The translations under genes were made by a program, and so were the position numbers. From an uncultured Lachnospiraceae bacterium (GTDB lineage: Bacteria > Bacillota > Clostridia > Lachnospirales > Lachnospiraceae), in the NCBI GenBank assembly GCA_947589055.1, contig CANPZL010000005.1:27316-91315 (forward strand): a stretch of DNA of 64,000 bases. The letters run 5' to 3'. This document shows positions 52,878 to 62,121 of this stretch, piece after piece. Each line of letters starts with the position of its first letter. Position 1 is the first letter of the stretch. The notes under the pieces were generated by a model that searched no databases, was not told the DNA's origin, and saw only the letters and a list, made by a program, of their open reading frames with translations.

Positions 52878-53447
52878 TCACCGGTTGTACCCTACTTCAA
52901 ATGCCTTTTTATTTATTTCTACCGTTTTGGGCGGTACGGTAAGTTCAATCACCTTTAACCAGTCTTCCTTTGCATAATCCATGTGCTGAGCCGCCACACC
53001 TAAGACGATGATATTAAATACTTTGGAATTTCCAAGCTTTTTCGCTTCCGCCATCGCATCGATCGAATATAGCTTATGCTTTGCTGCCAATTCTTCCAAT
53101 ATGCCTTCCGGATACTGAGCAGCTCCGGTAACGACCGTAATGGGATCCATCCGCTGGTCATTTACAATGATCACCCCATCCTTTTTCAAAAAATGTGCAT
53201 ACCGCTTTGCTTCTAAACGCTCAAATGCGATCAAAACGTCTGCCTGTCCTTCCTCAACGATCGGTTCGGCAACAGAATCTCCATAACGGACATAGGTCAC
53301 AACACTTCCGCCTCGCTGTGCCATTCCATGTACCTCGGACAGCTTCACGTCATAATCCGCCTGTATGGCAAGTCCTCCAAGAATCCGGCTGGTAAGCAGA
53401 GTACCCTGTCCGCCTACGCCTACTATCATGATATTTTTCGTTTCCAT
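52878..53447 (-). CDS. iorB: Indolepyruvate:ferredoxin oxidoreductase, beta subunit
   Basis: 189 residues. The gamma-domain of 2-oxoacid:ferredoxin oxidoreductases: IMIVGVGGQGTLLTSRILGG at the start, SEVHGMAQRGGSVVTYVRYG near 38, and ALIAFE-type ADVLIAFERLEAKRY. Forms the heterodimeric IorAB that oxidises aryl pyruvates to aryl-acyl-CoA with reduction of ferredoxin. GGGGGTG precedes the ATG; it follows iorA by 13 nt. Confidence 0.95.
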   Translation of the reverse strand: METKNIMIVGVGGQGTLLTSRILGGLAIQADYDVKLSEVHGMAQRGGSVVTYVRYGDSVAEPIVEEGQADVLIAFERLEAKRYAHFLKKDGVIIVNDQRMDPITVVTGAAQYPEGILEELAAKHKLYSIDAMAEAKKLGNSKVFNIIVLGVAAQHMDYAKEDWLKVIELTVPPKTVEINKKAFEVGYNR

Positions 53448-53460
53448 TTTCCGTCACCCC

Positions 53461-55197
53461 CTATTTCGCTTCCGTTCGAATCGCATCAAAGTTACATAAC
53501 TGCTTACACAAACCACATGCATTACACATAGTTTCATCAATGGATATGGTTCCGTCTTCCTTCCGAGTTAATGCCGGACAGCCGGGACGCAGACACAGAC
53601 CGCATTTCTTGCAGTTTTCCGGAACCGGCACACACTTATCCGGAAAGACATTTCCCTTTAACAGTACACAAGGGGACTTGGTAATGATGACCGATACTGC
53701 ATCTCGTTTTGTTTCTTCTTTTAATACCCGTTCCAATTCTTCTACATCAAACGCATTCACCTCAACCACATGTTCAATGCCAATCGCTTTACATAACTGA
53801 TAGATATTGATTGCATATGTAGGCTCACCCTTTAAGGTCTTTCCGGTGGCCGCATGATCCTGATGCCCTGTCATACCGGTTGTCGAATTATCCAAAATCA
53901 TTACTGTTCCGGTACTTTTATTATACACCATATTCATCAGGGAATTGATTCCCGTATGCATAAAGGTACTGTCACCGATCACTGCCACCCAGTTCTTGAT
54001 ATACTCCTTGCCTTTTGCCTTTTCCATACCATGGAGGCTGGAAATCGAAGCCCCCATACAGATCGTTGTATCTACGACATTTAAAGGCGCTACCGCTCCC
54101 AGAGTATAGCAGCCAATATCGCCGGCTCCATGAATGCCTAATTTTTTCAGAACATAATATACACTTCTGTGCGGACAACCCGGACAAAGAATCGGCGGGC
54201 GGGCAGGCACCTGCGCCGGAGCATCCAACTCTAATTCTTGTTTTAAGATCGCCTTGCGAAGAAGATTCGCACTGTATTCTCCCTGCACAGTCAATATTTC
54301 TTTCCCCTTGCAGGAAACACCCCATGCACGTACCTGCTCTTCTATGATCGGATCCAGCTCTTCTATGATATACAATTCATCCACCTTTGCGGCAAAATCC
54401 AGTATCATCTGCTTTGGCAGAGGATTTACCAAGCCCAGCTTCAAAATACTGGCATTCGGCAATACTTCCTTTACATACTGGTACTCAATACCGCTGGTAA
54501 TGACGCCCAGTCTGGTATCTCCCATTTCCATCCGATTGACCGGCATAGAAGCCCCGTCCGCCGCCATAGCCAGTTCCCGTTGTTCAACATAAATATGGCG
54601 CCCCTTTGCATTTCCCGGCATCATGACATATTTTGCGGGATTTCTTTCATAGGGCTTATCCTCCGGTACAACTCTATCCTCTAAGCAGACCAGCCCCTGT
54701 GAATGGGAAAGCCGGGTCGTGGTTCGCAGGATTACCGGCGTAGCATATGTTTCGCTTAATTCAAACGCATATTTCATAAAGTCCTTTGCTTCCTGACTGT
54801 CTGAGGGCTGTAAAACCGGAACATGAGCCGCTCTGGCAACTGCTCTGGTATCCTGTTCGTTCTGAGAACTGTAAAGTCCCGGATCATCGGCGGCTACCAG
54901 CACCATTCCTGCATTTACCCCTCCATAAGAAATGGTATACAGGGGATCCGCCGCTACGTTTACACCGACATGCTTCATACAGCACATGGAACGTACTCCA
55001 CTGATACAGGCGCCGATCGCCACCTCCGTTGCCACCTTTTCATTGGGCGCCCATTCTGCGTACACTCCGTCGTATTTTACAAGGCTTTCACTGATCTCTG
55101 TACTGGGAGTTCCCGGATAAGCTGAAGATACCTTCACACCAGCCTCCCATGCGCCTCTCGCAATCGCCTCATTTCCCAGCATAATCTTTTTTTCCAT
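53461..55197 (-). CDS. iorA: Indolepyruvate:ferredoxin oxidoreductase, alpha subunit
   Basis: 578 residues. N-terminal pyrimidine domain (GNEAIARGAWEAGVKVSSAY, PGTPSTEI), TPP-binding half (CPGCPHRSVYYVLKKLG, GDSTFMHTGINSLMNMVYN), and a C-terminal 2x[4Fe-4S] ferredoxin domain (CKKCGLCLRPGCP, CNACGLCKQLC). With IorB it ferments tryptophan, phenylalanine and tyrosine keto acids. AAAGGA precedes the ATG. Only 56 nt and no terminator separate it from thrS, so it may share the T-box-controlled transcript. Confidence 0.96.
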   Translation of the reverse strand: MEKKIMLGNEAIARGAWEAGVKVSSAYPGTPSTEISESLVKYDGVYAEWAPNEKVATEVAIGACISGVRSMCCMKHVGVNVAADPLYTISYGGVNAGMVLVAADDPGLYSSQNEQDTRAVARAAHVPVLQPSDSQEAKDFMKYAFELSETYATPVILRTTTRLSHSQGLVCLEDRVVPEDKPYERNPAKYVMMPGNAKGRHIYVEQRELAMAADGASMPVNRMEMGDTRLGVITSGIEYQYVKEVLPNASILKLGLVNPLPKQMILDFAAKVDELYIIEELDPIIEEQVRAWGVSCKGKEILTVQGEYSANLLRKAILKQELELDAPAQVPARPPILCPGCPHRSVYYVLKKLGIHGAGDIGCYTLGAVAPLNVVDTTICMGASISSLHGMEKAKGKEYIKNWVAVIGDSTFMHTGINSLMNMVYNKSTGTVMILDNSTTGMTGHQDHAATGKTLKGEPTYAINIYQLCKAIGIEHVVEVNAFDVEELERVLKEETKRDAVSVIITKSPCVLLKGNVFPDKCVPVPENCKKCGLCLRPGCPALTRKEDGTISIDETMCNACGLCKQLCNFDAIRTEAK

Positions 55198-55253
55198 ATA
55201 GTTTTCCTTTCTTCCGGCTATTTCGCCATACGCAACGGATTTCTTCCGTCATT

Positions 55254-57218
55254 TTAGTCATGGTGTTTTTCCCGAATCTCTTTTGTTATCTTTTCTATAA
55301 AATGCTCCAAAGACATGGCGCCTAAGTCTCCTTCTTCTCCTCGCCGCCGGACGGAAACAGTGCCTTCCGCCTCCTCATTGGCTCCTACGATCAACATATA
55401 CGGAATCTTCTCCAGCCTAGCCTCTCGGATCTTGTAACCGATCTTTTCTCCCCGTTCGTCAAGGCCAACCTTGATATCCGCCTTCCGAAGCTCAGAAAAT
55501 ACCTTTTTTGCATACTCCATGTATTTATCGGAGATCGGAAGGATCCGTACCTGCTCCGGCATCAGCCATGTAGGCAATGCACCTGCATATTTTTCAATCA
55601 GCCATGCAAGCGTCCGCTCATAACATCCCATAGAGGTACGATGTATAATATAAGGACGTTTCTTTTCTCCGTTCTGGTCGATATAATACATATCAAACCG
55701 CTCTGCCAAAAACATATCCAACTGGATTGTGATCATGGTATCTTCCTTGCCATATACATTCTTTGCCTGAATATCCAGCTTTGGCCCGTAAAAGGCGGCC
55801 TCTCCTTCCACCTCCGTATACTCCAGTCCGATGTCATTCAAAATCACACGCATGGCATCCTGTACCCGATCCCATTCTTCTGCCGTACCCAGATATTTCT
55901 CACTGTTTTGCGGATCCCATTTCGACATCCGGTAGGTGACATCCTCTTCCAGCCCTAATGTAGTCAGACAATATTTTGCCAATTTCACACAGCCTTTGAA
56001 TTCGTCTGCTATCTGTTCCGGCGTACAGATCAAATGCCCTTCCGATATTGTAAACTGCCGTACTCTGGTAAGTCCATGCATTTCACCAGAATCCTCATTC
56101 CGGAATATGGTAGACGTCTCACCCATACGGTAAGGAAGATCCCGATAGCTTTTTTGTGTTGCCTTATAAACATAATACTGAAACGGACAGGTCATCGGAC
56201 GCAGCGCCAGTATTTCTTTTCCTGACTTGCTGACTCCATTCTCATCTTCATCATCTTCTCCTAACAAAAACATTCCGTCCTTGTAATGATACCAATGATC
56301 GGATATTTTATATAAATCTGATTTTGCCATCAACGGTGTTTTTGTCCGTACATATCCCCACTCATAATCTTCCAGATCCTCAATCCAGCGTTGCAGAGTC
56401 TGAATGATTTTCGTTCCCTTAGGCATAAACAATGGAAGTCCCTGTCCGATTACATCGACTGTCGTAAACAGCTCCATTTCCCGTCCAAGCCGGTTATGAT
56501 CCCGCAGCCGGATATTCTCCAAGAATTCCAGTCGTTCCTCCAGATCCGCCTTTTTCGTATAGGCGGTTCCATAAATCCGGGTCAGCATCTTTTTGTTTGA
56601 ATCCCCCCTCCAATATGCACCGGACGAAGAGGTTAGTTTGAAAAACTTTACCGCCTTGGTATTCATCAAATGTGGGCCTGCACACAGGTCGGTAAAATCT
56701 CCCTGCGTATAAAAGCTGATGACCGCATCTTCCGGCAGATCCCGAATCAGTTCAACCTTATACGGCTCATGCTTTGTTTCCATCAGTTGAATCGCTTCTG
56801 CCCTTGGAAGGGTAAAGGTAGTTATCTCGTCCCCCTGCTTTACCAGTCGTTTCATCTCCGCTTCAATCTTATCCAAGTCCTCCCTGGTCAAAGGGGGCAT
56901 ATCAAAATCATAATAAAAGCCTTCGTCAATCGCCGGACCTATCGTACATTTTGCCTCCGGATATAAATGCTTAACTGCCTGTGCCAAAATGTGGGAAGCA
57001 GTATGCCGGAAGGTCTTTTTTCCTGCTTCATCCTGAAAGGTTAAAATATTCAGACTGCAATCCTGATCTAAAACTGTCCGCAGATCTACTACCTTACCGT
57101 CTACTTCTCCTGCACAGGCCATCCGTGCGAGACCTTCACTGATGTCTGCAGCGATGTCGATTACTGACATCTTTTGTGCATATTCTTTTACTGTTCCGTC
57201 CTTTAGCGTAATTTTCAT
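55254..57218 (-). CDS. thrS: Threonyl-tRNA synthetase
   Basis: 654 residues, standard length. TGS domain at the N-terminus, editing domain with HTASHILAQAVKHLYPEAKC near 72, catalytic motif 1 region, LRPMTCPFQYYVYK with the zinc cysteine near 344, motif 2 (TIFRNEDSGEMHGLTRVRQF), motif 3 (HRTSMGCYERTLAWLIEKYA) and the anticodon-binding domain. AAAGGA precedes the ATG. A T-box leader with a Thr specifier lies upstream. Confidence 0.98.
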   Translation of the reverse strand: MKITLKDGTVKEYAQKMSVIDIAADISEGLARMACAGEVDGKVVDLRTVLDQDCSLNILTFQDEAGKKTFRHTASHILAQAVKHLYPEAKCTIGPAIDEGFYYDFDMPPLTREDLDKIEAEMKRLVKQGDEITTFTLPRAEAIQLMETKHEPYKVELIRDLPEDAVISFYTQGDFTDLCAGPHLMNTKAVKFFKLTSSSGAYWRGDSNKKMLTRIYGTAYTKKADLEERLEFLENIRLRDHNRLGREMELFTTVDVIGQGLPLFMPKGTKIIQTLQRWIEDLEDYEWGYVRTKTPLMAKSDLYKISDHWYHYKDGMFLLGEDDEDENGVSKSGKEILALRPMTCPFQYYVYKATQKSYRDLPYRMGETSTIFRNEDSGEMHGLTRVRQFTISEGHLICTPEQIADEFKGCVKLAKYCLTTLGLEEDVTYRMSKWDPQNSEKYLGTAEEWDRVQDAMRVILNDIGLEYTEVEGEAAFYGPKLDIQAKNVYGKEDTMITIQLDMFLAERFDMYYIDQNGEKKRPYIIHRTSMGCYERTLAWLIEKYAGALPTWLMPEQVRILPISDKYMEYAKKVFSELRKADIKVGLDERGEKIGYKIREARLEKIPYMLIVGANEEAEGTVSVRRRGEEGDLGAMSLEHFIEKITKEIREKHHD

Positions 57219-57240
57219 TTTCTCGCTTCCTTTCTCTAAA

Positions 57241-57545
57241 TTTTAATGTGTTTTCTTTGCAAAAACAAAAATCCCTGACGTATATTTTCATACGTCAGGG
57301 ACGATTTATCGTGGTTCCACCCTGTTTTCCCGCAGATTCTCTTCCCACAGGACACTTCATTCTGGTGATAACGGTACCGACCGTCTTCCTTTCCAACTCT
57401 AATGTTTTCCCGGAAGAAGCTCCAAGCTGGTATTCAAAGATGCCTGCTGCCAATCCCTCTCAGCAAATGGGACAGTCTCTGTTCAGCGGTATTATCTTCT
57501 ACTTATCTTGTCCTCGCTTTTTCAATATAGATAAATAGTAAGCGA
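57241..57545 (-). promoter_or_regulatory. T-box riboswitch (threonine) controlling thrS
   Basis: Leader on the minus strand. The T-box sequence AGGGTGGAACCACG is at 57310-57323. The specifier loop GAATACCAGC carries ACC (Thr) at 57429-57431. The terminator stem, TCCCTGACGTAT paired with ATACGTCAGGGA plus a T run, is at 57265-57302. Uncharged tRNA-Thr would bind the specifier and T-box and prevent termination, raising thrS expression. Confidence 0.93.
57265..57302 (-). terminator. T-box-controlled terminator of the thrS leader
   Basis: A 12-bp stem with loop ATTTTC followed on the minus strand by a T run; the arm nearest the T-box overlaps the antiterminator pairing. Confidence 0.9.
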
Positions 57546-57703
57546 ATTTCTGTTAAATGTCAAGAGAGACCATACGTTTTCAAGTTTTTTACATCTGCTT
57601 TTCCTATAATCAGTATTATTCCCGAAAAATTGGAAATAGTATGTACATAGAATTTTAACAGACCCGTGTTTTTGCTCCGTCTGCATGAAAGGAAGGGAAT
57701 CGT

Positions 57704-58390
57704 TTGCTGCCTGCTTATGTATATCTTTATTTTGGGCAAGCTGTCCGTCAGCAATTACCGGATGCCTTGCAAACGATCATTAAGCATCAGCCTTCCCTGT
57801 ACCAAGCCGGCTTACTGGGGCCGGATCTTTTTCTCTGCTGCCATCGTTTCTTTTCGGATACTGTTTATGAAACGGGACTCCGGCTGCATAAACAACCGGC
57901 AGTTTTCTTTTTTCAGCAGGCATTAACCATTCTTTCAGAGTTGTCAGATCCGGAAGCCGGACTTGCATATCTGTTCGGTTTTATCTGCCATTTTATCTTA
58001 GACAGCGAAGATGCGGTTCATATGGAATCGGTAACCCAATCAAACAAGTCTGCATACAAAGAGAAGGATTTCAAACCAAATCGTGTCCTTTTTAAATTTC
58101 ACTATTCTGCCGAGGAGTATGGAATCATTGCAGCCTTTTTCCCGGAAATAACAAATAAGCAGATCAAACGCTTATTAAAAACAGGATTTTTTATTCACCG
58201 CTTATCGTTCTTTTTCAAGATAACAAAAGGGCAGTTGTTGCGAAGAAGCAGGGAGGAAATCCCTGCTGCCGTGCAGCTATGTGAAAATTATTACAATACC
58301 TTTTGTGAACTGGATATTTTATCAAACCGTTTTCAGCGGGCCTTTAATATCCATACCAAAAGCTGTGAGCCGGTATCAAATATGCTTTGA
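57704..58390 (+). CDS. Zinc-dependent phospholipase C-family protein
   Basis: 228 residues from a TTG start with GGAAGGGA upstream. The start MLPAYVYLYFGQAVRQQL, the segment HQPSLYQAGLLGPDLFLCCH and YLFGFICHFILDSE match the PF00882-type zinc-dependent phospholipase C fold, with metal-binding histidines and aspartates in these motifs. No signal peptide, unlike secreted phospholipases, so an intracellular or membrane-associated role is likely. Its 3' end overlaps the convergent spoIIID gene by 15 nt. Confidence 0.82.
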   Translation: MLPAYVYLYFGQAVRQQLPDALQTIIKHQPSLYQAGLLGPDLFLCCHRFFSDTVYETGLRLHKQPAVFFFQQALTILSELSDPEAGLAYLFGFICHFILDSEDAVHMESVTQSNKSAYKEKDFKPNRVLFKFHYSAEEYGIIAAFFPEITNKQIKRLLKTGFFIHRLSFFFKITKGQLLRRSREEIPAAVQLCENYYNTFCELDILSNRFQRAFNIHTKSCEPVSNML

Positions 58391-58630
58391 TAGATATTTT
58401 TCTTTTGTTGCCATTCCGCCCCGGATATGGCGTTCGGATTTGTTAATGTCTAATACGACTCTGGCACGGGCGGCAAGCGACGGATTGATCTGGATTAACC
58501 GTTCTGTTATGTCTTTATGTACCGTACTTTTGCTTACGCCAAACTGTTTAGCGGTCTGCCGCACTGTTGCATTTGTTTCAATGATATAATTGGCAATCTC
58601 GATTGCACGTTCTTCGATATATTCTTTCAA
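58376..58630 (-). CDS. spoIIID: Sporulation transcriptional regulator SpoIIID
   Basis: 84 residues from a TTG start with AGGAG 8 nt upstream. The HTH and flanks (EIANYIIETNATVRQTAKQF, GVSKSTVHKDITERL) and the end HIRGGMATKEKYL are near-identical to SpoIIID of spore formers, the mother-cell regulator acting with sigma-E. Confirms the organism is built for sporulation. Confidence 0.97.
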   Translation of the reverse strand: MKEYIEERAIEIANYIIETNATVRQTAKQFGVSKSTVHKDITERLIQINPSLAARARVVLDINKSERHIRGGMATKEKYLSKHI

Positions 58631-58787
58631 GGAAAATCTCCTGAAACATTGTTTTTATAATGTATGCAGGAGAGAATGCCGCTATGAATTTCTATGAAAT
58701 TTTTCTAATTCAAGTTCTCCTTTAAGCGTCCTTTTGCGAAACTCGGCTCTGCGTTGGCAGATTCGGTATAGGACTTGTACCGGATTC

Positions 58788-59744
58788 TTACATCAATCTT
58801 GCACATTTCCCATTCTTTCCGTTTTTAACTGGTTCCACCACAATCCCCGGTATACTTTGGACAAAGGTTCCCAGTTGGGAATACCCATAACTCTTTACAT
58901 CGAAATCCGGAAATCTCTCATGAATCATTTGCCCCAGTCTTCCCAAATCGGTAGGCCCCCGTCTGACAGTCGCCAAAATGAAATCCTCCAGATTCTTCTC
59001 ATTTTCATCCAAACCGCTCAATGAAACATTTACCGTACTATGATCCTGTGTCACTACAAAATCCTTTAATTCTTTTACCAGCTTTGTCATAGAACTATAA
59101 CCGTAATTCCGCTCATCAAAGTCCTTGTATAATCTTTGGATACTGCTCTTTAATCCGCCTAAACCGGTTCGGTTTCCCTGATTTTCATTTTCCCGGACGA
59201 TCTCGATCATGCTCTTTTTTATTTCTTTTAGCGGAACGATATTTTCTTCAAGATCCGTTGCTTTGCGAGTGGTTTCTTGTGTTTTCTGTCCGGTGGTTAC
59301 GATTTCATCGGAGTCTCCGTAAATAATCTCCAGATTCTTATAGATAGTACAAGCCGCTTTCAGGGTCTTGGAGGCGTCGCTTTTCCCCATTCCGATCACT
59401 TCCATGCCTTCGTCACACAACCGGTTTACCAGACGGGTAAAATCACTGTCAGACGATACAATACAGAAAATATCTACATTTTTTGTATACATAATATCCA
59501 TGGCATCAATGACTAACATAATATCTGCCGCATTTTTCGCAGTAGAATATCTAGGCTGCTGGATCGGTACAACAGCATACGACAATGCCTTATGATTCCA
59601 TTCACTTAATGTTTTAGAAGTAAAATCCCCATACATTCGTTTATATGTTACCGTACCGTAATTTTTTAATTCCATAAAAATACCGTCTAAGTATTTTACA
59701 CTGGTATTTTCCGCATCAATCAGCAAGGCTATCCGTTTTTCCAT
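58788..59744 (-). CDS. NYN-domain protein with C-terminal LOTUS/OST-HTH domains
   Basis: 318 residues. The NYN (PIN-like) nuclease domain has acidic motifs ALLIDAENTSVKYLDGIF, NAADIMLVIDAMD and CIVSSDSDFTRLVNRL. The C-terminal part has two OST-HTH-like stretches (SSIQRLYKDFDERNYGYSSM, then LGRLGQMIHERFPDFDVKSY), an RNA-binding fold. GGAAGGA precedes the ATG. Probably an RNA-processing or RNA-binding protein. Relatives are widespread and their targets unknown. Confidence 0.88.
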   Translation of the reverse strand: MEKRIALLIDAENTSVKYLDGIFMELKNYGTVTYKRMYGDFTSKTLSEWNHKALSYAVVPIQQPRYSTAKNAADIMLVIDAMDIMYTKNVDIFCIVSSDSDFTRLVNRLCDEGMEVIGMGKSDASKTLKAACTIYKNLEIIYGDSDEIVTTGQKTQETTRKATDLEENIVPLKEIKKSMIEIVRENENQGNRTGLGGLKSSIQRLYKDFDERNYGYSSMTKLVKELKDFVVTQDHSTVNVSLSGLDENEKNLEDFILATVRRGPTDLGRLGQMIHERFPDFDVKSYGYSQLGTFVQSIPGIVVEPVKNGKNGKCARLM

Positions 59745-60027
59745 GTTCTTCCTTCCCCATCTTCTCCCGTCGCTTATGCACTGACGCATACCGCTTCTGC
59801 GACTTTTTTATCTACCCCTATAGATTACCATAGGTTTGCATGATTTACAATCTGGTCTTTCTGATATTGTCTATAAATTCCTTAGTTTTTTACCAGATTT
59901 TTCGTCTTTTTACGAGAGCCGCAGCTGTACACAAAACAGCTTGTCTGCCATTTACCTGCTTCCGGTTCAGACAGGCAAAGAAACTGCCTTCACTCCACCG
60001 TTTCATTTTATCGAAAATGAAAAAGAA

Positions 60028-60048
60028 GGGAACCTGTTATTCGTTCCC
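60028..60048 (-). terminator. Terminator overlapping the end of the ParB-like gene
   Basis: GGGAAC and GTTCCC with a 9-nt loop, followed on the minus strand by TTCTTTTTC; the stop codon lies in the loop. Confidence 0.6.
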
Positions 60049-60570
60049 CTCCTCTTCTTCAATCGGCCTCCATGCCTTACCATATTTAATATCCTTAAAT
60101 AGTGCCGCTAATCCGGTAATCTGCTTTAACCGCAGGATCTCATCCTTATCCATTCCAAGATGTCTGGAAATCCAAGCATCGGAACGTCCCAGCTCATGTA
60201 ACTCCTTTACTATGTTGCTCATCAGATCAACATCATGTGTACCTCTTGCCCGATTATGCCGGATGGTACTTGCCATTCTGTTATCAATGGATTTATCAAT
60301 AACCGATACCGGCAGCATTCCTTTTTCCCGTTCATAGATGTCACTGTGCTCCAGCATGATCCGATACCGGTGGAACCCGTCCACTATAATATAGACGTCT
60401 TCCTCTTTGTCGTAATAACAGACAATCGGCATCGTATAACCGTCTTCCTTAATGCTTTCATATAACAGCTTCATTTCCGGAGGCGCCACTGTATTCGGAT
60501 TATATGTATTCGCCTGAATTTTTTCTATCGGTACTGAAATAATGTGATATGCAGGACTTTTAAATTCCAT
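60037..60570 (-). CDS. ibrB: ParB/sulfiredoxin-domain protein, IbrB-like
   Basis: 177 residues from the ATG at 60570 (GGAGG upstream), overlapping the previous gene by 11 nt. ParB-type nucleotide-binding motifs: VPIEKIQANTYNPN, LYESIKEDGYTMPIVCYYD, VDGFHRYR and STIRHNRARGTHD. The C-terminal helices resemble the DNA-binding part. It always pairs with a PAPS-reductase-like partner, as IbrA/IbrB of E. coli do. Proposed roles include gene regulation; biochemistry is not settled. Confidence 0.8.
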   Translation of the reverse strand: MEFKSPAYHIISVPIEKIQANTYNPNTVAPPEMKLLYESIKEDGYTMPIVCYYDKEEDVYIIVDGFHRYRIMLEHSDIYEREKGMLPVSVIDKSIDNRMASTIRHNRARGTHDVDLMSNIVKELHELGRSDAWISRHLGMDKDEILRLKQITGLAALFKDIKYGKAWRPIEEEEGNE

Positions 60571-61891
60571 ATTCCATTTCCTCCACGCCTTTATATTTCC
60601 GCCGGATACTGTCAACCCGCCTTTGTTGTTCTCTGGTAAGTCCAAAGCCCATGAAACGGCAGGTATGGTCATTTTTTAAGATGCAGTAGCACATTCGTTT
60701 CCAGCTTGGAACATCCTTCGTTGATTTAATATCGTCTGTGTCATCTGGTATTTTTTCTAAAAAAATAATCCTGGATTTTTTATTTAATGTATAATTGGAA
60801 ACACCATTTCTACGAATCTGATAGCCATGTTCCAACAGTTCCTGAATGGTATCTTCATCTAAGCCGCCGCCTGTCCTGTGCCAGAACCGCATAGAGGCAT
60901 TAAACTTTCTTGCATAATTATTCCGCAGGCGGGCAGGCAGGGTGTCCAGCAAAAAGCGGGTATAGGATTCCCACGTATGTCCCTCCGGCAATGTCACGTT
61001 TCGATACCCCATAGCCTTCGTTTTTCCATAAATGCAGGCAAAATTCGCACCTCGAACCCTTCCAACCAGTTTTACCCAGATCTCCGGATCTATGACCCGG
61101 TACAGATTCAAAGAATCCTTCGAGTAATCGTTAAAGGGAGAGGCTACCCGCATCTGCGTTACCTTCAGACCTGCCATATAATACAAGTCATAAAGACGGT
61201 TATAGTCGTAATCATGCTTGTAGATCGTATGCCATACATCATTCAATGACCAATCATACATTGGAGAGGCGCACCAGACATTTTTAAACTGTTTGCTTAT
61301 CCAGCATTCTCCCTGATAGCCATACTTCATATTCAGAAAGCCGCTGTACCGCTGCAGAGATTCGTCTGCCCGCATTCCCAAGAGACATACGGTTTTCCCC
61401 TTGCCATGAGATTGACAATACCACCGTCCGAATTGTTTTGCCAAGTCCTCCTGATGCATTCGATACCGATAGGTACTTATAGGATTATTTTCCAGAGAAA
61501 TCACATAATCATACTTTGGCATATCCCGTACCCAGCTATCCTTTTTCGTATCGTCCCATGGATACCAATACATTTCATAACTGCTTAACGCAGTTCTGGT
61601 TGCCATTGGCAGGCAGACCCAGTAGGGTTCCACTTCGTCCTTGATCTTCTCAAAGGTTCGCTCAATGTATTCTGTTGTAACTGTATATTGCGCTTCAAAA
61701 TCCTGATGAAATACGCCGATTTTCCTATCCGGATAATAGGTTCGTTTAAAATCCAAAACCAGATTAAGCAAAAGTCCGCTGTCCTTTCCTCCGGAAAAAG
61801 AAATGTATATATTTTCAAATTCTTCAAATAGCAGATGCAGACGTTCCTGTAATGCACAATATACATCTTGCTCCATATATTCCTTTTTCAT
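60560..61891 (-). CDS. ibrA: PAPS reductase-like PP-loop protein, IbrA-like (DUF3440)
   Basis: 443 residues. The N-terminal PP-loop ATP pyrophosphatase motif SFSGGKDSGLLLNLVLDF near 33, then FEAQYTVTTEYIERTF, VCLLGMRADESLQRYSGFLN and SPMYDWSLNDVWHTIYKHDY match the phosphoadenosine phosphosulfate reductase family. A C-terminal DUF3440 region follows. No sulfate-assimilation genes are near, so it is not a normal cysteine-synthesis enzyme. GAAGGAG precedes the ATG. Paired with the ParB-like protein, it may modify nucleic acid or act in a regulatory complex. Confidence 0.83.
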   Translation of the reverse strand: MKKEYMEQDVYCALQERLHLLFEEFENIYISFSGGKDSGLLLNLVLDFKRTYYPDRKIGVFHQDFEAQYTVTTEYIERTFEKIKDEVEPYWVCLPMATRTALSSYEMYWYPWDDTKKDSWVRDMPKYDYVISLENNPISTYRYRMHQEDLAKQFGRWYCQSHGKGKTVCLLGMRADESLQRYSGFLNMKYGYQGECWISKQFKNVWCASPMYDWSLNDVWHTIYKHDYDYNRLYDLYYMAGLKVTQMRVASPFNDYSKDSLNLYRVIDPEIWVKLVGRVRGANFACIYGKTKAMGYRNVTLPEGHTWESYTRFLLDTLPARLRNNYARKFNASMRFWHRTGGGLDEDTIQELLEHGYQIRRNGVSNYTLNKKSRIIFLEKIPDDTDDIKSTKDVPSWKRMCYCILKNDHTCRFMGFGLTREQQRRVDSIRRKYKGVEEMEYGI

Positions 61892-62048
61892 GAAAACTCC
61901 TTCATTCATAATATCACGTTTTGTCCGTTGATCAGGTTTTTGACATGGAATTACCAATTTTTTCCAATTATCATAATTAGTAATTTAGCACAACAGATTC
62001 CCAAATTCAACAAAGTACGACAGAAAATAAGGTTTTCTGCAAAAAAAT

Positions 62049-62087
62049 AAAAGCCCTTTTCTGTTTATGAACAGAAAAAAGCTTTCA
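62049..62087 (-). terminator. Terminator of the soluble chemoreceptor gene
   Basis: AAAGC(CC)TTTTCTGTT and AACAGAAAA(AA)GCTTT around TATG, followed on the minus strand by T-rich sequence; 35 nt below the stop. Confidence 0.75.
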
Positions 62088-62121
62088 TGATAAGATTTTT
62101 TTCTATTATTATGCCTGCAAG

